Assembly: GCA_028877005.1 (NCBI GenBank) | Contig: JAGWPI010000139.1 | Coordinates: forward strand, 1-18,102 | From: Bacteroidota bacterium | GTDB lineage: Bacteria > Bacteroidota > Bacteroidia > Chitinophagales > Chitinophagaceae | Length of the DNA: 18,102 nt | Direction: 5' to 3' | Part shown: positions 16,045 through 18,102 of the stretch, one piece after another | Position numbering within the stretch: position 1 is the first letter of the stretch | Layout of the letters: every line of letters starts with the position of its first letter | Made by a program: the position numbers and the translations under genes | The notes under the pieces: generated by a model | The model's database searches: none | What the model saw: only the letters and a program-made list of their open reading frames with translations | What the model was told of the DNA's origin: nothing

Positions 16045-16833
16045 ATGAGCAGGTAGCACTGGCGTTTGCAGTAAGTGTTTTACCTGCTTTTCGCGATATT
16101 GTAAGCCTGAAAGTAATGTAAGCTGTGCAGCAGTTAATTCTTGTTGTAATGTTTTATCTATTGATTTTTGGGATTGAATGGCCATGAAATAGTCCTGAAT
16201 AATAATTAAATCATGCCAATTACCAATTGCCTCTTGTAAATTATTATAGTAAGGAAAATGGGCTTCTTCAAACTCGTCACCTTCAACTGCCACCCATCGT
16301 ATGGCATTCATCCAGCGTTTAATTTTTTTTCTAAATTCGTGCCAATCTTCTATTGAAAGGTTTTTCTTCAATTGCTCCTGCAATTCAATTTTTAGTTTCT
16401 GCATGTACTGTTCGGGCAAAATTGCATTAGTTTCTTCTACCAGTGGCCCACAAATATCAATTACTTTTTGCAAGGCTTGCTTATGTTTGGGTATGTGTTG
16501 CAGAAATATATGCTGTTCATATATTAAAGAACCTTCTAAACCTAACATTTTTTCTAATTTCGGCATTTTATGTTGCTGCAGCCATTGATGCAGAAGTTGA
16601 TTTTCTCGCAGTACGCCTGCTTCATCAAATACAGAAGTTAATAATTTAGCTGCTTTTTTAATACGATGTTTTGGATAAACAGTTTTTAAAAAATGTAAAA
16701 TGGTTTTAAATTTTTTCAACTCAATTCGCATATCATGTAGTGCAGTACTGCTAGAAGTTAATTCAACCTCGTAAAGATTGTTAAAAACATTCTTCACCCT
16801 TAAAGCATAATATTTTTGAAACGGCGATGCCAT
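16036..16833 (-). CDS. CHAD-domain protein
   Basis: CHAD domains are all-helical modules with conserved histidines and basic residues that bind inorganic polyphosphate, often on granules. This 265-residue protein is essentially one CHAD domain made of two related halves. The first has ALHDMRIELKKFKTILHFLK (H33, R36 and the following lysines); the second has WHEFRKKIKRWMNAIRWV (H165, R168) and GNWHDLI with H207. The surface is strongly basic (many Lys, Arg and Gln), fitting polyphosphate binding. There is no CYTH or polyphosphate kinase domain fused to it and none nearby. No signal peptide or membrane segment is visible, so it is cytoplasmic. It starts 104 nt downstream of the sugar-nucleotide reductase stop on the same strand, with a strong hairpin between them, so separate transcription is likely. 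The ATG at 16833 is followed directly by the first CHAD helix. Confidence 0.85.
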   Translation of the reverse strand: MASPFQKYYALRVKNVFNNLYEVELTSSSTALHDMRIELKKFKTILHFLKTVYPKHRIKKAAKLLTSVFDEAGVLRENQLLHQWLQQHKMPKLEKMLGLEGSLIYEQHIFLQHIPKHKQALQKVIDICGPLVEETNAILPEQYMQKLKIELQEQLKKNLSIEDWHEFRKKIKRWMNAIRWVAVEGDEFEEAHFPYYNNLQEAIGNWHDLIIIQDYFMAIQSQKSIDKTLQQELTAAQLTLLSGLQYREKQVKHLLQTPVLPAHLK

Positions 16834-16892
16834 AAAAATTACAGTTTTATCGGGAGTTGCAATTACATAGCTGTATAAATTTACAACAAGTG

Positions 16893-16919
16893 TTTCATTT
16901 TATACATTATAAAATGAAA
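16893..16919. terminator. Perfect 12-bp hairpin between reductase and CHAD genes
   Basis: TTTCATTTTATA (16893-16904) and TATAAAATGAAA (16908-16919) pair without mismatch around a 3-nt loop. It lies 18 nt past the reductase stop and 60 nt ahead of the CHAD start. It could end the reductase transcript, although no clean U-run follows on the minus strand. As a near-palindrome in a CHAD upstream region it could instead be a regulator-binding site. Confidence 0.45.
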
Positions 16920-16937
16920 AATAGCAAATCATTAAAA

Positions 16938-17834
16938 TTAGCAATTTGCATTAAAACTTAACTGAATAGCTGTTTCTATATCTGTGCATTGATAGCCAAG
17001 AAACTTTTGCGCCTTTTCTATATTTAATCCTCCATTTTTTGCTCGTTTTACCGGTTCATGAAAATCAACCTCAGTAACTGCTTGAATAAAATGAATAGGT
17101 AATTTTAGGTATTTAGCCATCATTAATACTAATTGATAGGGCGTGATATAAGCATTACCTGCTATGTGAAATACACCCGTTGATTTTTGAATAATAATTT
17201 GATGAAGCCCTTTACAAAAATCAATTACAAATGTTGGGGTTCTATACTGATCATTTACAATTGATACCAACTCTCCTGCATTGATTTTGTGCAACACCCC
17301 ATGTAAAAAATCGCTTCTAATTCCTTCTAAAACAGGCCCAAACACAAAACTTGGTCTTACAATGGTATAAGAAAGAGGCGATTGTGATACACAAAATTCA
17401 GCCATTAATTTAGAGGCACCATAAAAGTTCAGTGGCTCTTTTACGGCATCTTCTTTATTTGGGCCATTTCCTCCAAAAACAAAATCGGATGATAAATAAA
17501 TAAAATGTGCAGAAGGAACAAATTTTGAAACAGCATTCAACAATACCTGAGTACCAATTACATTAGTTTGCAAACATTCTAATTTTTGTAAATTACAGAT
17601 ATCCGGTTTGCTCATTGCTGCTGCATGCACAATAACACTAGGTTGGTATAACTGAAATATTTGCTCAACCTGACTTGGATTGGTAATATCCATCATTACA
17701 TAAGTAAAATTGGCAGGTCTACAATTGGCAGAAGCTTTTGTGCCTGTTGCAATAACAGATAAACCATGCTTCAAACAATATTGGGCAAAATGTGCACCAA
17801 TAAAACCATTGGCACCGGTAATTAATATATTCAT
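16938..17834 (-). CDS. RmlD-type NAD(P)-dependent sugar-nucleotide reductase/epimerase
   Basis: This is an extended short-chain dehydrogenase. The Rossmann motif G7-x-x-G10-x-x-G13 is in ITGANGFIG, DIT near D49 follows, VHAAAMSKPDICN lies at about 69-81, the catalytic SSD (115-117) follows, and Y138-x3-K142 in YGASK completes the active site. The C-terminal part (VRPSFVFGP, FVIDFCKGL, GVFHIAGNAYITPY) is the substrate-binding half. The order and the SSDFVFGG segment are those of the RmlD/dTDP-4-dehydrorhamnose reductase family, which makes activated deoxysugars for surface polysaccharide. No rmlA, rmlB or rmlC is near, so the actual sugar is unknown. At 298 residues it is full length. The frame extends two codons upstream to a TTG at 17840; I chose the ATG at 17834 because it gives MNILITGANG, the usual start. 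The two downstream hairpins suggest it is transcribed alone. Confidence 0.85.
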   Translation of the reverse strand: MNILITGANGFIGAHFAQYCLKHGLSVIATGTKASANCRPANFTYVMMDITNPSQVEQIFQLYQPSVIVHAAAMSKPDICNLQKLECLQTNVIGTQVLLNAVSKFVPSAHFIYLSSDFVFGGNGPNKEDAVKEPLNFYGASKLMAEFCVSQSPLSYTIVRPSFVFGPVLEGIRSDFLHGVLHKINAGELVSIVNDQYRTPTFVIDFCKGLHQIIIQKSTGVFHIAGNAYITPYQLVLMMAKYLKLPIHFIQAVTEVDFHEPVKRAKNGGLNIEKAQKFLGYQCTDIETAIQLSFNANC

Positions 17835-18102
17835 ATTCAATACTACAAAATAATCAATTAGCCCTTACATTTTTTATCCTCTTCAATAACTAATTCCTTT
17901 ATTCCTTCTGCTAGCCATATATATTGACCAACATTTTATTTTAGATGGTGAAACAATAAATAATTTGATTTTTATCAAATCATTATTAGCCACGTACATA
18001 CTGCTCTATTCTACAAAAAGAAATCATCAAACAAAAAAATGAATACTGAAAGGCTAAGTGGTGATATTGGGGTAATTGCTTACTTTTGCATCTTCAAAAT
18101 AA
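17835..18102. other. 268-nt gene-free end region
   Basis: There is no convincing gene. Contents, left to right: the presumed upstream region of the reductase; a small hairpin at 17963-17980 (ATTTGAT, TTTT loop, ATCAAAT) without a U-run on either side; an ATG at 18039 opening a frame that stays open for the remaining 21 codons (MNTERLSGDIGVIAYF...) but lacks family resemblance; and a promoter-like element at 18081. The likely gene on the right begins outside the window. Confidence 0.5.
18081..18088 (+). promoter_or_regulatory. -7 promoter element reading out of the window
   Basis: TACTTTTG followed by CATC matches TAnnTTTG exactly and resembles the other elements in this window. A TTG at 18067-18069 is too close (11 nt) to be a standard -33 box. 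If real, a plus-strand gene begins just beyond 18102. Confidence 0.45.

Noticed and set aside
17963..17980. 7-bp hairpin with T4 loop as a terminator
   Set aside because: It has no U-run on either side and lies upstream of both flanking genes rather than after one; such AT palindromes are expected by chance.
18039..18102. Start of a gene at ATG 18039
   Set aside because: Only 21 codons are visible, without a recognisable N-terminus, and a stronger promoter-like element lies within them at 18081.
1..18102. CRISPR arrays, tRNA/rRNA genes, IS elements, prophage or att sites
   Set aside because: I saw no regularly spaced direct repeats, no tRNA cloverleaf landmarks, no rRNA-like conserved stretches and no transposase or integrase motifs. 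The only tandem repeat is inside the secreted-protein gene.

Overview
The window looks like a chromosomal segment from an AT-rich Bacteroidota genome, most likely a Chitinophagaceae-type member. The evidence is the thrS-infC pair with a glycine/arginine-rich N-terminal extension on IF3, repeated TAnnTTTG (-7) promoter elements just upstream of genes, few Shine-Dalgarno sequences, and several secreted or lipoprotein families typical of that phylum. I see no rRNA, tRNA, CRISPR array, insertion sequence or phage gene.

Layout: (1) 1-2775 holds a minus-strand translation operon, thrS then infC, closed by a bidirectional hairpin terminator. (2) 2776-7983 holds a secreted protein with two peptidoglycan-binding-like repeats (+), a DUF3347 lipoprotein (-), an ABC-F ATPase (+) and an unrecognised secreted protein (-). 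The last two converge with overlapping stop codons. (3) 8060-12667 is a minus-strand run: hutI (imidazolonepropionase), a CPA2-type cation/proton antiporter with Usp-like C-terminal domains, and a formimidoylglutamase-type ureohydrolase. (4) 12758-16017 is a plus-strand run: a spheroidene-monooxygenase-like (CrtA family) gene, an enlarged arginine deiminase homologue, and a CtlX-type citrulline hydrolase 3 nt behind it. (5) 16036-17834 holds a CHAD-domain protein and an RmlD-type sugar-nucleotide reductase (-). The last 268 bases hold no convincing gene and end with a promoter-like element reading out of the window.

Functional picture: regions 3 and 4 form a neighbourhood of amino-acid nitrogen release. 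HutI and HutG perform two steps of histidine breakdown; the enzymes for the first two steps are not here. The deiminase and CtlX homologues together would take arginine through citrulline to ornithine, releasing CO2 and two ammonia without carbamoyl phosphate or ATP yield. Every catalytic residue I can identify in these four enzymes is intact. The antiporter between the hut genes could help with pH or cation balance, but that is inference. The deiminase/CtlX pair and the enlarged deiminase are the most interesting points; the remaining genes appear to be ordinary members of known families or lineage-restricted hypothetical proteins.
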